DNA of 64,000 bases from Bacteroidaceae bacterium (lineage in GTDB: Bacteria; Bacteroidota; Bacteroidia; Bacteroidales; Bacteroidaceae): the NCBI GenBank assembly GCA_017645305.1, contig JAGCPD010000071.1:1-64000 (forward strand). Direction: 5' to 3'. Shown here piece after piece: positions 51,687 to 60,079 of this stretch. A program made the position numbers and the translations under genes. The notes under the pieces were generated by a model that made no database searches, was not told the origin of the DNA, and saw only the letters and a program-made list of their open reading frames with translations. Each line of letters begins with the position of its first letter. Position 1 is the first letter of the stretch.

Positions 51687-54647
51687 ATGAAAAAAATATT
51701 TAGAACCATTCTCTGCAGTATGATGCTCTGTGCATCCGGTTCTGCTGCAATGGCGGACGTGGTATATAAGGATGCCAACGTGCGCTTTACCCTTATTGAC
51801 GAGGGAACACTTCGTATGGAATATGCCCCAGACGGCAAATTTGTTGACAACAAGAGCTTCATGGCTGTCATCCGCGAATACCCGCAGGTGCTCTACACCA
51901 TCAAAGATAATGCCAAGCAGGTAGTTATCAGCACTGCCAAACTGAAGCTGGTATATAAGAAAGGGACGGGGCCGCTGAGCAAGGACAACCTGACCATCAG
52001 CAGCACAAAGGCTATCTCCACTCCCTTTGTATGGACCCCCGGAACACAGCAGAAGGGCAACCTGAAGGGAACCTACCGCACATTGGACGGTTACGACGGC
52101 TCGGAATACCAATATAGCAATCCTAAGCACGAGATGCCTATCGAGGACGGCCTGTTGGCAACCGACGGTTGGAGTCTCATCGACGACAGCAAGAGTCTGC
52201 TCTTTGACGGAGCACAGGACTGGGACTGGGTAACAGAGCGCAAGAGTGCAGAAGGTGCTCAGGACTGGTACTTCATGGCTTACGGACACGACTATAAGGG
52301 CGCATTGCTCTCGTACACCAAGTTTGCTGGAAAGGTACCCCTACCCCCGCGCTATACGTTCGGTTACTGGTGGAGCCGCTACTGGAGCTACAGCGATCAG
52401 GACCTGCGTAACCTGATTGGCAACTTCCAGCGTCTTGACTTGCCCCTTGATGTGCTGGTAATAGATATGGACTGGCATCCCATCAGCGAGCAGGCCGGCG
52501 GCGGTTGGACAGGCTGGGACTGGAACGAGATTCTCTTCCCCGACTACAAGGCTTTCCTGAAATACCTTGATGACCAGGGTGTAAAGACCACCATGAACCT
52601 GCATCCTGCAGACGGTGTCCGTCCCTACGAGAAGAAGTACAATGAGTTTATGCAGCGCCTGGGCAAGAACGACGGCAAGACATACACGTGGCTGGGCTCT
52701 GACAAGAAATATGTAAAGGCGCTCTTCGACACATACCTGCATCCCTATATTGACGAGGGAGTTGACTTCTGGTGGCTCGATTGGCAGCAGTGGGAGAAAG
52801 ACCGCGCCATCAAGAACCTGGACAATGTATTCTGGTGCAACTACATCTGGTTCACGGATATGGAGCGAAACGGCACCAAGCGTCCCATGCTCTATCACCG
52901 CTGGGGCGGACTGGGCAACCATCGCTACCAGATTGGTTTCTCAGGCGATTCGTACATTACCTGGAAAAGCCTAAAGTTCCTGCCCTACTTCAACTCCACA
53001 GCTTCTAACGTACTTTATGGCTATTGGAGTCACGATATTGGCGGACACCAAAGCAAGAAGTATGGTACACCCGTTGAGCCGCAGCTCTACACACGCGCCA
53101 TGCAGATGGGGCAGTATATGCCTATCATCCGCAGCCACAGCACCAAAGACCCCAGTCTTAACAAGGAACCCTGGGCCTTTGACCAGGCTACGCAGCAACG
53201 GCTGGCCAACGTTATTAACGGCCGCTACGCCTTAGTACCTTATATATATACTATGGCTCGTAAGACCTACGAGACGGGTATCTCGCTCTGTCGTCCACTC
53301 TATTATGACAGTCCCGATGCCCAGGAAGCTTACGAATACAAGGAGGAGTATATGTTTGGCGACAATATGCTCATTGCCCCCGTTACTGAAGAGGTTGACC
53401 GGGAAAGCGGCTACGCTACCGTTAAGCTGTGGCTGCCGGCCGGCGAATGGTTGGAGTACGAGACGGGTGAGATGCTGCAAGGCGGCAAGACCTACGAACG
53501 CCGCTTTACGATGGATGAGTATCCCGTCTATATAAAGGCTGGCAGCATACTACCCTACTACGGCAAGCTGAAGAACCTCTCCGGTACGGAACAGGCTGTA
53601 ACCGTCCGCGTGTTCCCCGGTGCCGACAAGGGCGAGTTCAATCTTTACGAGGATAACGGAGAGGATAAGAACTATGTTACAGAGTACGCCACTACTCCCC
53701 TCTCCTACAGTCGCGAGGGCAACAAGCTGAGCATTACTATCGGTGCCCGCAAGGGTCAGTACAAGGATATGCCCGCACAGCGTCAGTACTTCGTAGCACT
53801 GCCCTGCCAGAAGGCTCCCGTAAGCGTTACCTGCCAAGGAAAGAAGCTACCTTTCAGCTATGACGGCATGAATCTGGAAACATCCATCGACTTGGGCAAG
53901 ATTGACTGCTCCGCAGGTGTTACCATACAGATAGAGATGCCTCAGGAATCCAATCTGGTGGCAGGCACAAAAGCTGCATTCCGACACATCCAGACCGCCG
54001 TTCAGGACTTTAAGCAACACAATGCCGGTATGGTCTATACAGCCGATTTCGGCTACTTGGAAGCCGCTCCGCTTCGCTTGTCATATCATCCTGAAAACCA
54101 GGAAGAGACACTCAATTCGTTCTTCCAAAAGTACAATAACATCAACAAGGTGCTTATGGAGCAGATGGGCATCGGCAACAACTACCAGCGAGCCATTAAA
54201 CTGCTGAACCTGCCGAACGCGCTGACGGACGTTCCTGCAGAGGCCTACCAGGCAAACGGGAAGACGGGATTCAGCGCCCGCTACTATAACAACAAGACCA
54301 TGAACGGTGATGTGATTGCTACCGCTCAGTTGGAAAAAATTGATATGTTTGAGAGTCAGAGCCCACGCGAAGGTGTAAAGCCCGACGGCTGGAGCATGAT
54401 ACTGGAGAGCGAACTCACCTCGCCCGAGAATGGCGAGATGGTATTCTCTATTACGGGCGATGACGGCTACCGCCTGATTGTAGATGGTAAGGAACTCTGT
54501 TCCGACTGGGGCGACCATGCAGAGACCTCGCGCATTGCCACCATCAGCACCACTAAGGACCAGAAGCACAGCATACGCATAGAGTATTACGACAATGAGT
54601 ACAACGGCATCCTGCGCCTGAAGACAATGATGGTAAAAAAGCCGTAA
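51687..54647 (+). CDS. GH31 glycosidase with C-terminal PA14 domain
   Basis: 986 residues with a signal peptide (SGSAAMAD). An N-terminal galactose-mutarotase-like domain precedes the catalytic barrel (LDVLVIDMDWHPISEQAGGG, the nucleophile D365 in DFWWLDWQQW, the acid/base candidate D421 in GFSGDSYITW, and YWSHDIGGHQSK). Next are a DUF5110-type beta domain (VRVFPGADKGEFNLYEDNGE) and a C-terminal PA14 domain (GFSARYYNNKTMNGDVI, SITGDDGYRLIVDGKELCSD). GH31 enzymes act on alpha-linked glucose, xylose or galactose ends; PA14 insertions are frequent in those acting on branched glycans. Alpha-glucosidase or alpha-xylosidase cannot be decided here. It has its own tandem promoters. Confidence 0.9.
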   Translation: MKKIFRTILCSMMLCASGSAAMADVVYKDANVRFTLIDEGTLRMEYAPDGKFVDNKSFMAVIREYPQVLYTIKDNAKQVVISTAKLKLVYKKGTGPLSKDNLTISSTKAISTPFVWTPGTQQKGNLKGTYRTLDGYDGSEYQYSNPKHEMPIEDGLLATDGWSLIDDSKSLLFDGAQDWDWVTERKSAEGAQDWYFMAYGHDYKGALLSYTKFAGKVPLPPRYTFGYWWSRYWSYSDQDLRNLIGNFQRLDLPLDVLVIDMDWHPISEQAGGGWTGWDWNEILFPDYKAFLKYLDDQGVKTTMNLHPADGVRPYEKKYNEFMQRLGKNDGKTYTWLGSDKKYVKALFDTYLHPYIDEGVDFWWLDWQQWEKDRAIKNLDNVFWCNYIWFTDMERNGTKRPMLYHRWGGLGNHRYQIGFSGDSYITWKSLKFLPYFNSTASNVLYGYWSHDIGGHQSKKYGTPVEPQLYTRAMQMGQYMPIIRSHSTKDPSLNKEPWAFDQATQQRLANVINGRYALVPYIYTMARKTYETGISLCRPLYYDSPDAQEAYEYKEEYMFGDNMLIAPVTEEVDRESGYATVKLWLPAGEWLEYETGEMLQGGKTYERRFTMDEYPVYIKAGSILPYYGKLKNLSGTEQAVTVRVFPGADKGEFNLYEDNGEDKNYVTEYATTPLSYSREGNKLSITIGARKGQYKDMPAQRQYFVALPCQKAPVSVTCQGKKLPFSYDGMNLETSIDLGKIDCSAGVTIQIEMPQESNLVAGTKAAFRHIQTAVQDFKQHNAGMVYTADFGYLEAAPLRLSYHPENQEETLNSFFQKYNNINKVLMEQMGIGNNYQRAIKLLNLPNALTDVPAEAYQANGKTGFSARYYNNKTMNGDVIATAQLEKIDMFESQSPREGVKPDGWSMILESELTSPENGEMVFSITGDDGYRLIVDGKELCSDWGDHAETSRIATISTTKDQKHSIRIEYYDNEYNGILRLKTMMVKKP

Positions 54648-54711
54648 GCACTTTAGAATATATAGATGTGAGTGCCGCTTTAAGCGCCATTGGGACAAAA
54701 ACAAAGAAAAA

Positions 54712-54813
54712 ATGAAGGTTATAAATCTAAGTGACCCCATACTGAACGAACACAAATATATTATTCCCGGATTTGGCGATGCCGGCGACCTAATGTATGG
54801 AGAGAAGATATGA
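54712..54813 (+). pseudogene. upp: Internally deleted uracil phosphoribosyltransferase remnant
   Basis: A 33-codon frame joins an Upp N-terminus (MKVINLS) directly to the Upp C-terminus (DPILNEHKYIIPGFGDAG ... DLMYGEKI), which holds the PRPP/uracil-binding GDAGD motif. The usual ~210-residue enzyme has lost about 180 internal residues, in frame. The stop overlaps the next ATG (ATGA), so the remnant may persist as a translated leader that couples translation of the DUF5020 gene. The enzyme itself cannot be active. Confidence 0.8.
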
Positions 54814-55577
54814 TGGCAAAAAGATTATTATTACTACCCTTATTGTGCTGCACATTGACAACAAGTGCACAGTTTAATTTGCAGTTCCATTACGACCTGG
54901 GACGACATCTCAGTCCTAACGCAGAACCCAACCGTCAGCTGTTTACCGTTACGGCAGAATTCTTTAAGCCAGACAGGTTAGGCTCTACCTTCCTGTTCAT
55001 CGATATGGACTACAGAGGACAGGGACCTCAGAACCAGGGTGCGATGAGTGCTTACTGGGAAATGAGCCGCGACTTCACCTTTGCCAAGGTAAAGGACAGC
55101 AACAGTAGCTTTACCGCCCACATAGAGTATGATGGCGGACTTAACAACTATAAATCGTTCCAGCAGAGTGTGCTTTTGGGTCCAGCCTGGGGATGGCACA
55201 ACAACGACTTCAGCAAGACCTTCACCTTTCAGACTTTGTATAAGCAATTCTTCAAAGCCGGTGACTGCAAAGCACTTCCCAGTTTTCAGACCACTGCCGT
55301 GTGGGCGATTAATTTTGCCAAGGGGCTGTGTACATTCAGCGGTTATGCTGATCTGTGGTACGGATATATACCGGAGTTCGATGTAAACGGTGTTCAGAAG
55401 AAGGGACTTGTCTTTCTATCTGAGCCCCAGTTCTGGTTCAATGTCTTTGGCAGAAACAGGAAGAACAACAGGCTGAGTGTAGGTACCGAGTTCGAGTTAA
55501 GTAACAACTTCATCTGGGCAAACACCACCCGCACATTCTACCTTAACCCCACCCTGGCAGTAAAATATACCTTCTAA
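54810..55577 (+). CDS. DUF5020 (Tsx-like) outer-membrane protein
   Basis: 255 residues with a signal peptide ending near TSAQ. The strands FNLQFHYDLGRHL, LGSTFLFIDMDYRGQGPQNQ, GAMSAYWEMSRDFTFAK, SVLLGPAWGWHNNDFSKTFT, FCTFSGYADLWYG-like and LNPTLAVKYTF form an outer-membrane barrel related to nucleoside-specific Tsx channels (DUF5020). Nucleoside or nucleobase passage is plausible, and the upstream upp remnant, a uracil-salvage gene, agrees with that. The start ATG overlaps the remnant stop by 4 bases. A second ATG follows immediately. Confidence 0.8.
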   Translation: MMAKRLLLLPLLCCTLTTSAQFNLQFHYDLGRHLSPNAEPNRQLFTVTAEFFKPDRLGSTFLFIDMDYRGQGPQNQGAMSAYWEMSRDFTFAKVKDSNSSFTAHIEYDGGLNNYKSFQQSVLLGPAWGWHNNDFSKTFTFQTLYKQFFKAGDCKALPSFQTTAVWAINFAKGLCTFSGYADLWYGYIPEFDVNGVQKKGLVFLSEPQFWFNVFGRNRKNNRLSVGTEFELSNNFIWANTTRTFYLNPTLAVKYTF

Positions 55578-55634
55578 GGGTTTTTTGCGGACACGAAGAC
55601 TTTTTGTTTTTCCTCCCAAGAATATTTTCTATTC

Positions 55635-55718
55635 CAGACTCTGGAACTTGAATTCCAGAGTCTGGAATATATATACCAAAGTCTGGAACATAAGTTCCAA
55701 ACTCTGCAACATAAAAAG
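55635..55718 (+). repeat. Four tandem 21-bp units (array 2)
   Basis: Four contiguous units near CAGAGTCTGGAAYATAARTTC, the same family and copy number as 18636-18719. It lies between the DUF5020 stop and two tandem promoters, so it is upstream of, not within, the next transcript. Confidence 0.88.
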
Positions 55719-55796
55719 AACTAAGGAAAAAAAAAGAAATCCTGCGTCGGAAAATAACATTTCTTATCTCCTCCCCAATTATTTTTGAGTTTTTCC

Positions 55797-55905
55797 TTTG
55801 TTTTGTGCTCACTTAATCGTAAATTTGGCTTTTGCCGAAGATACTCACGTTCGGTAAAAAAAATAAATTTTTATTTTGTTTATCTCTCACTTAATCGTAT
55901 CTTTG
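55797..55905 (+). promoter_or_regulatory. Two tandem promoters with a repeated core
   Basis: First: TTTG (55797-55800), 19 bases, TAAATTTG (55820-55827). Second: TTTG (55875-55878), 19 bases, TATCTTTG (55898-55905). Both share ctcacttaatcgta before or across the -7 box. They serve the gene starting at 55962. Confidence 0.72.
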
Positions 55906-55961
55906 CATTGTGTTCACGTGAGAAAAACAATATTTATTTGCTCGATATTAGACAATACAGA

Positions 55962-56435
55962 ATGAAAATAAAATTACTGGCAGCATTATTGTCGTTAATC
56001 AGTCTTTCTGCAATGGCAGACGAGCCTAAGACACTTCTCGCTGTATGGGCTAAGGACGGCACAAAAGTTGCTTACGCACTGGCAGAACAGCCAAAGATAA
56101 CATTCACAGAAACAGATTTGGTCATTACCACCAATGGAGTGGAAGTAAACTACACCTTGGAAAAGATGGCACGCTTCACCTACGAGTATGACGACGAGAC
56201 CTCAATACGCAATCTAAAGACAAACGAAGTGGTATTCACACTGGATGGAGAGTCGCTCCTCTTCCCTGCCATGACTGCCAATAGTACAGTATCCATTCAT
56301 GCCCTTAACGGGACACTCGTCTTCAAGAAAACCGTTCAGACGGCTGGCGAATACTCCTTCCCGCTCTCGAACCTGGCCACAGGTGTCTATATGGTTACTG
56401 TTAATGGTCTGACATATAAAATCGTGAAGAGATGA
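55962..56435 (+). CDS. Small exported protein with sorting-type C-terminal domain
   Basis: 157 residues from the ATG at 55962, which opens a signal peptide (LLAALLSLISLSAMAD); the longer upstream frame crosses the promoters. After a short beta region (LLAVWAKDGTKVAYALAEQP) the C-terminal ~75 residues look like a full type IX sorting domain (VSIHALNGTLVFKKTVQTAG, then YSFPLSNLATGVYMVTVNG, then TYKIVKR). The cargo part is almost absent, so the protein is nearly only a tail. It overlaps the next ATG by 4 bases. Confidence 0.75.
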   Translation: MKIKLLAALLSLISLSAMADEPKTLLAVWAKDGTKVAYALAEQPKITFTETDLVITTNGVEVNYTLEKMARFTYEYDDETSIRNLKTNEVVFTLDGESLLFPAMTANSTVSIHALNGTLVFKKTVQTAGEYSFPLSNLATGVYMVTVNGLTYKIVKR

Positions 56436-58594
56436 AAAAGACACTTTTTGCGCTGACACTCGCGGTAGTAACCTGCTCCTTTGTTTTTGCAGAAGATATT
56501 ATAAAGGTTCTTAGTGTTTATAGTGGCGGAGTCCGCACTACAATCCCATTGGCAGGAATAGACAGTCTGGACCATTCCCTATACGATGCAGACAGCATCC
56601 TGCAATCTAATTACACGTCTTCCATTATTCATGCTATCGACCGCGACTATCAGATCCCAATTAACAGCATTGACAGCATAGTTATTGACAAGATTGACGT
56701 GCAGCAGTTTGAGGCACAAACCAACGAGATAAAGGAATTCATTGACAATCAGACAGAACTGGAAGTCAACGCATTCCAAACCAACCTGCTAACATGGTTG
56801 AACAACAACGAGAACATTCAGGAAGCAACCATCAACGAAGACAAGGACTTCATTTCCATTAAGTTCAAGAACGGAATGGATTTTTCCATTTGTTTTCAAG
56901 ACATGTCTATTTTTGAGGAAGTTGAGGAATCCGCAGAGACAAAAGCACTAAGAAAAGCTTCTGATGATGATGACGATGAGCCAGAAGGGGGGTATTATGA
57001 CGTTTCTTATCAAAAAGGTGAAGAAATAATTGAGAGTCCTAAAATTCTGTATATTAAAGGAATGGGTATGGCTCCTCTATCTTTATATGTGTATAAGAAA
57101 GAATGGGACGGCATTACCAAGCAAAAAGAGAATTCTCCTGTAAACTGTATGATAGAAGATAGTTATGAATCCCTAGACTTTGTTAATAAGAAATTTGCAG
57201 ATTATGGATTAGTTATTATCTCACAAACTCATGGAGGAGGGGGGGGGGCTTTTATGATTAGTCGCCCAGCCCGCATTTCTTCATCTAATGCAGAGTTACT
57301 AGGTAGTAGTCCTTTTTTACAACAATCTGCATTAATGATTCTCACAGAGAACAAGAATGACATTTCGGAGGTTCTTTTTAAATCTAATATTCCCGTATAT
57401 TTAATCCGCCCCTCGCTAATTGAAAAGAAATTAAATGGAAATAAGCAGACCATTATCTATGGGAACTACTGCTGGAGTGGAGGAATGATGGAAAATGTCA
57501 AAAACAATACTATAGTAGGTTTTGAGACTCAAGTACAGTATTGGAGAAATTGGAAACATACAGTAAAGTTTATAAATAATTTGCTAAACGGCAATGCATG
57601 TGGGGATGCTATAAAGAATATGCCAGCTGTACCGTGGACCCTTTATAGTTATTGGGGAGTTTATATGTCTCCTGTAACCAACCATCCCAATTCCAAACAA
57701 CGCTACTTCAGCATTTCTATAGATGATATCACAAAAAAGGATGAAAAAGGTTATCCCATCGTGACAGGACGCATTAACGGATATAAAAATCTAAAACAGG
57801 ACGAAATAACTCCTTCACTATTTATATTTACTCCCGACAGTGTTTATTACACTGCATTTTATGATAACATTAAAGTTGAACACGACGGAAAGGTTACATG
57901 CAAAATATCAGAAGAGATTAAAGAAGGAAAATATATTTTTGCAATTGGGTTTGTTTATAACGGCAAACTTTACCTTGGAGAGTCAAAACCAGGAGAGTAT
58001 AAAAAAACACCACTTTGTCCTGATGACAACCATCCGCACGCCATTGACCTTGGTCTTCCAAGTGGTACTAAGTGGTGCTGCTGCAACGTGGGAGCAAAAA
58101 ACCCAGAAGATTATGGTGGCTACTATGCCTGGGGAGAAACTAGTGAAAAAGACTACTATTCGTTGGTAAATTATGCCTACTATGATCCTAACGCAGCGGG
58201 GGAGTCTAAATACATCGGCTCTGACATTGCTGGTACAGATTACGATGTGGCACACGTCCGTATGGAGGCACCTTGGCGGATGCCATCTATAGCACAACAG
58301 CAGGAGCTTATTAACAATTGCTCTCACCTGTGGACACAACAGAATGGAGTATATGGCATCCTCGTGACAGGAAAGAATGGAAGCCAAATCTTCCTTCCTG
58401 CCGCTAGCTGGCGTTGGCACGATTACATCATGAACGCGGGCATTGATGGCAGTTACTGGTCCAGTTCGCTCCCACCCAACCAGTACGGCATCAACGACAC
58501 CGCATACCACTTGACCTTCAACTCCAGCAACTGGGATTATCTCACTATCTGTGATCGCTTCCTTGGCCTTTCCGTTCGCGCTGTTTGCCCGTAG
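56432..58594 (+). CDS. Exported protein with possible clan-CD peptidase domain and FISUMP domain
   Basis: 720 residues with a signal peptide (LAVVTCSFVFAED). The N-terminal ~170 residues contain two short sorting-site-like repeats (IPLAGIDSLDH, IPINSIDSIVIDK). Residues ~180-430 resemble clan-CD cysteine peptidases: His267 in LVIISQTHGGGGG, Cys347 in IIYGNYCWSGGMME, then VGFETQVQYWRNW; the assignment is tentative. Residues ~525-720 are a FISUMP domain (IDLGLPSGTKWCCCNVGA, WRMPSIAQQQELINNC, GSQIFLPAASWRW). A ten-G tract (57239-57248) sits directly after His267 and could cause frameshifting. It is coupled to the upstream small tail protein. Confidence 0.72.
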   Translation: MKKTLFALTLAVVTCSFVFAEDIIKVLSVYSGGVRTTIPLAGIDSLDHSLYDADSILQSNYTSSIIHAIDRDYQIPINSIDSIVIDKIDVQQFEAQTNEIKEFIDNQTELEVNAFQTNLLTWLNNNENIQEATINEDKDFISIKFKNGMDFSICFQDMSIFEEVEESAETKALRKASDDDDDEPEGGYYDVSYQKGEEIIESPKILYIKGMGMAPLSLYVYKKEWDGITKQKENSPVNCMIEDSYESLDFVNKKFADYGLVIISQTHGGGGGAFMISRPARISSSNAELLGSSPFLQQSALMILTENKNDISEVLFKSNIPVYLIRPSLIEKKLNGNKQTIIYGNYCWSGGMMENVKNNTIVGFETQVQYWRNWKHTVKFINNLLNGNACGDAIKNMPAVPWTLYSYWGVYMSPVTNHPNSKQRYFSISIDDITKKDEKGYPIVTGRINGYKNLKQDEITPSLFIFTPDSVYYTAFYDNIKVEHDGKVTCKISEEIKEGKYIFAIGFVYNGKLYLGESKPGEYKKTPLCPDDNHPHAIDLGLPSGTKWCCCNVGAKNPEDYGGYYAWGETSEKDYYSLVNYAYYDPNAAGESKYIGSDIAGTDYDVAHVRMEAPWRMPSIAQQQELINNCSHLWTQQNGVYGILVTGKNGSQIFLPAASWRWHDYIMNAGIDGSYWSSSLPPNQYGINDTAYHLTFNSSNWDYLTICDRFLGLSVRAVCP
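57239..57248 (+). repeat. Ten-G homopolymer in coding sequence
   Basis: G10 within the glycine run after the putative catalytic His of the 720-aa protein. A change of one base would truncate the protein before its Cys and FISUMP domain. Confidence 0.8.
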
Positions 58595-58729
58595 CTCAGA
58601 AATAATCGCCCAGCTCTACCCTACTTCTCTACAAAAAGACCTGAGAATATAGCAAAGAAAAAAGACAACAATAAAGAACGAAGATAAAGAATATTTCAAA
58701 AACAATTCATAACAAAAAAAACAGAAACC

Positions 58730-59317
58730 ATGAAGAAAATTTTATTATTTGTATGTATGCTGGCAAGCAGCATTGTGCTATGTGCCCAAACAAAGATACC
58801 AGCCTTGATGGTATTTCCCTCTGATTCCTATTGCATTGATCATGGCTATTCCTTCATGATGAATATTGGAAATGAAAAGCAGACGGCAATAGACTACTAC
58901 AAGTTTGTAATGGAAGATAAAGATTTGATGGCTGGCATTAAAATTCTCAACAATGCTTTAATAGAACGCGGCTTTGTGGTAAGAGACTTATCACAGACCA
59001 TTAAGTCTCTATGTAGCGAGGAGGCAGAAAAAGGTCAGAACACCAATAAGTTTCTATACAAAAAAATATTGGAGGAGTCAGAGACAGACATCGCTGTTAA
59101 CATGTCCCTGCAAGTACAAAAGATAGGCCCCCGTTCCAGTTACTACATCAACATTGATGCTGTCAATATCAGCACGAAAGCAGTCATTGCTTCCATGTCA
59201 GAAAGAAATGAACGAACACTCCAGCCACTTGATATTGCTATCAAAAGCAGCATCCTCGCTCATTTTGACGAATTCTGTCATCAACTAACTGATTTTTTCA
59301 TCTCCCAAAGGAAATAG
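58730..59317 (+). CDS. Exported DUF6175-like protein
   Basis: 195 residues with a signal peptide ending near VLCAQ. Motifs IPALMVFPSDSYCIDHGYSF, LMAGIKILNNALIERGFVVR, DIAVNMSLQVQKIGPRSSYY and FDEFCHQLTDFF resemble a Bacteroidales family I recall as DUF6175, with a conserved Cys in the first motif. The role is unknown. The layout suggests a periplasmic alpha/beta protein. It follows the FISUMP protein by 135 bases and precedes another exported protein by 60, so it probably belongs to the same transcript. Confidence 0.6.
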   Translation: MKKILLFVCMLASSIVLCAQTKIPALMVFPSDSYCIDHGYSFMMNIGNEKQTAIDYYKFVMEDKDLMAGIKILNNALIERGFVVRDLSQTIKSLCSEEAEKGQNTNKFLYKKILEESETDIAVNMSLQVQKIGPRSSYYINIDAVNISTKAVIASMSERNERTLQPLDIAIKSSILAHFDEFCHQLTDFFISQRK

Positions 59318-59377
59318 ACATACCGCTATTGAGAGAAAAGACCATTTTAAATAAGATTCCATAACAACCTGACAGCA

Positions 59378-59947
59378 ATGAGGAAGTTACTTTTTACCCT
59401 GTTACTCGCTCTAACCGCTATAACAATGACGGCACAAGGGGAAGTGCCAAAACCAAAAGTGAGTTATAAGCAGATTACAAAACTGTTTCATGGCAAAAAC
59501 CCAAAGTCTGTACTAAAAGGGTCGGGTCTGAAGAAATACTGCTACTCTTATATAGACAAACATCTTGGCTACTGCACATTTGGATATAATGTTCAGTATG
59601 AAGATTGTTACGCACCTCTTGTGCCTCTTACCGACGATGCCTTCGGCATATCATATTGCGATGCTGGCAGTGGATGCTGGGATATTGTGTTCAAAGACAA
59701 GGCCCAGCTTGAAGCCTATAAGAAGGAAGCTGTGGATAACGGATTCCTCCCGATTTATGAGCAATGGCATAGTTTCGTTGAGGACAACGTGGAAAAGAAA
59801 CAGCTTATATACGCAAAGGACATTGACGAGTGGATGCGCGATTGCTTCCGGATTGTCTTCAACGGCGATTATTACCAAATTCGCTTAGAACTGGAAGAAA
59901 AAGACGACCTTATCAATGAGGACATTAATATCCTTCAGGATATATAA
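59378..59947 (+). CDS. Hypothetical exported protein
   Basis: 189 residues with a signal peptide (LLALTAITMTAQ). The mature part has paired aromatic/Cys strands (LKKYCYSYIDKHLGYCTFGY, AFGISYCDAGSGCWDIVFKD) and a C-terminal acidic helix (LELEEKDDLINEDINILQDI). No family is recognised. The four Cys could form disulfides in the periplasm. It is last of the rightward group, facing the convergent GH51 gene across a terminator. Confidence 0.55.
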   Translation: MRKLLFTLLLALTAITMTAQGEVPKPKVSYKQITKLFHGKNPKSVLKGSGLKKYCYSYIDKHLGYCTFGYNVQYEDCYAPLVPLTDDAFGISYCDAGSGCWDIVFKDKAQLEAYKKEAVDNGFLPIYEQWHSFVEDNVEKKQLIYAKDIDEWMRDCFRIVFNGDYYQIRLELEEKDDLINEDINILQDI

Positions 59948-60010
59948 GATTCCCTTGCAGAGGCTATTGCGAATATGGTCAAAGCATTGATTAAGAAAGT
60001 TGTGGCAAAA

Positions 60011-60050
60011 TCTAAAAAGACACCTGCCTCCTTTTAAGGAAAGCAGGTGT
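60011..60050 (-). terminator. Terminator of the TlpA-GH51 operon
   Basis: ACACCTGC (60020-60027) pairs with GCAGGTGT (60043-60050), with an inner tcctt/aagga stem. On the minus strand it is followed by tcttttta. Confidence 0.75.
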
Positions 60051-60079
60051 TGTTCTGAACGAAGTAATTTCTTCTCCGC

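Noticed and set aside
55777..55961. Upstream extension of the small sorting-domain protein to 55785
   Set aside because: It would translate through two consensus promoters and place the signal peptide internally.
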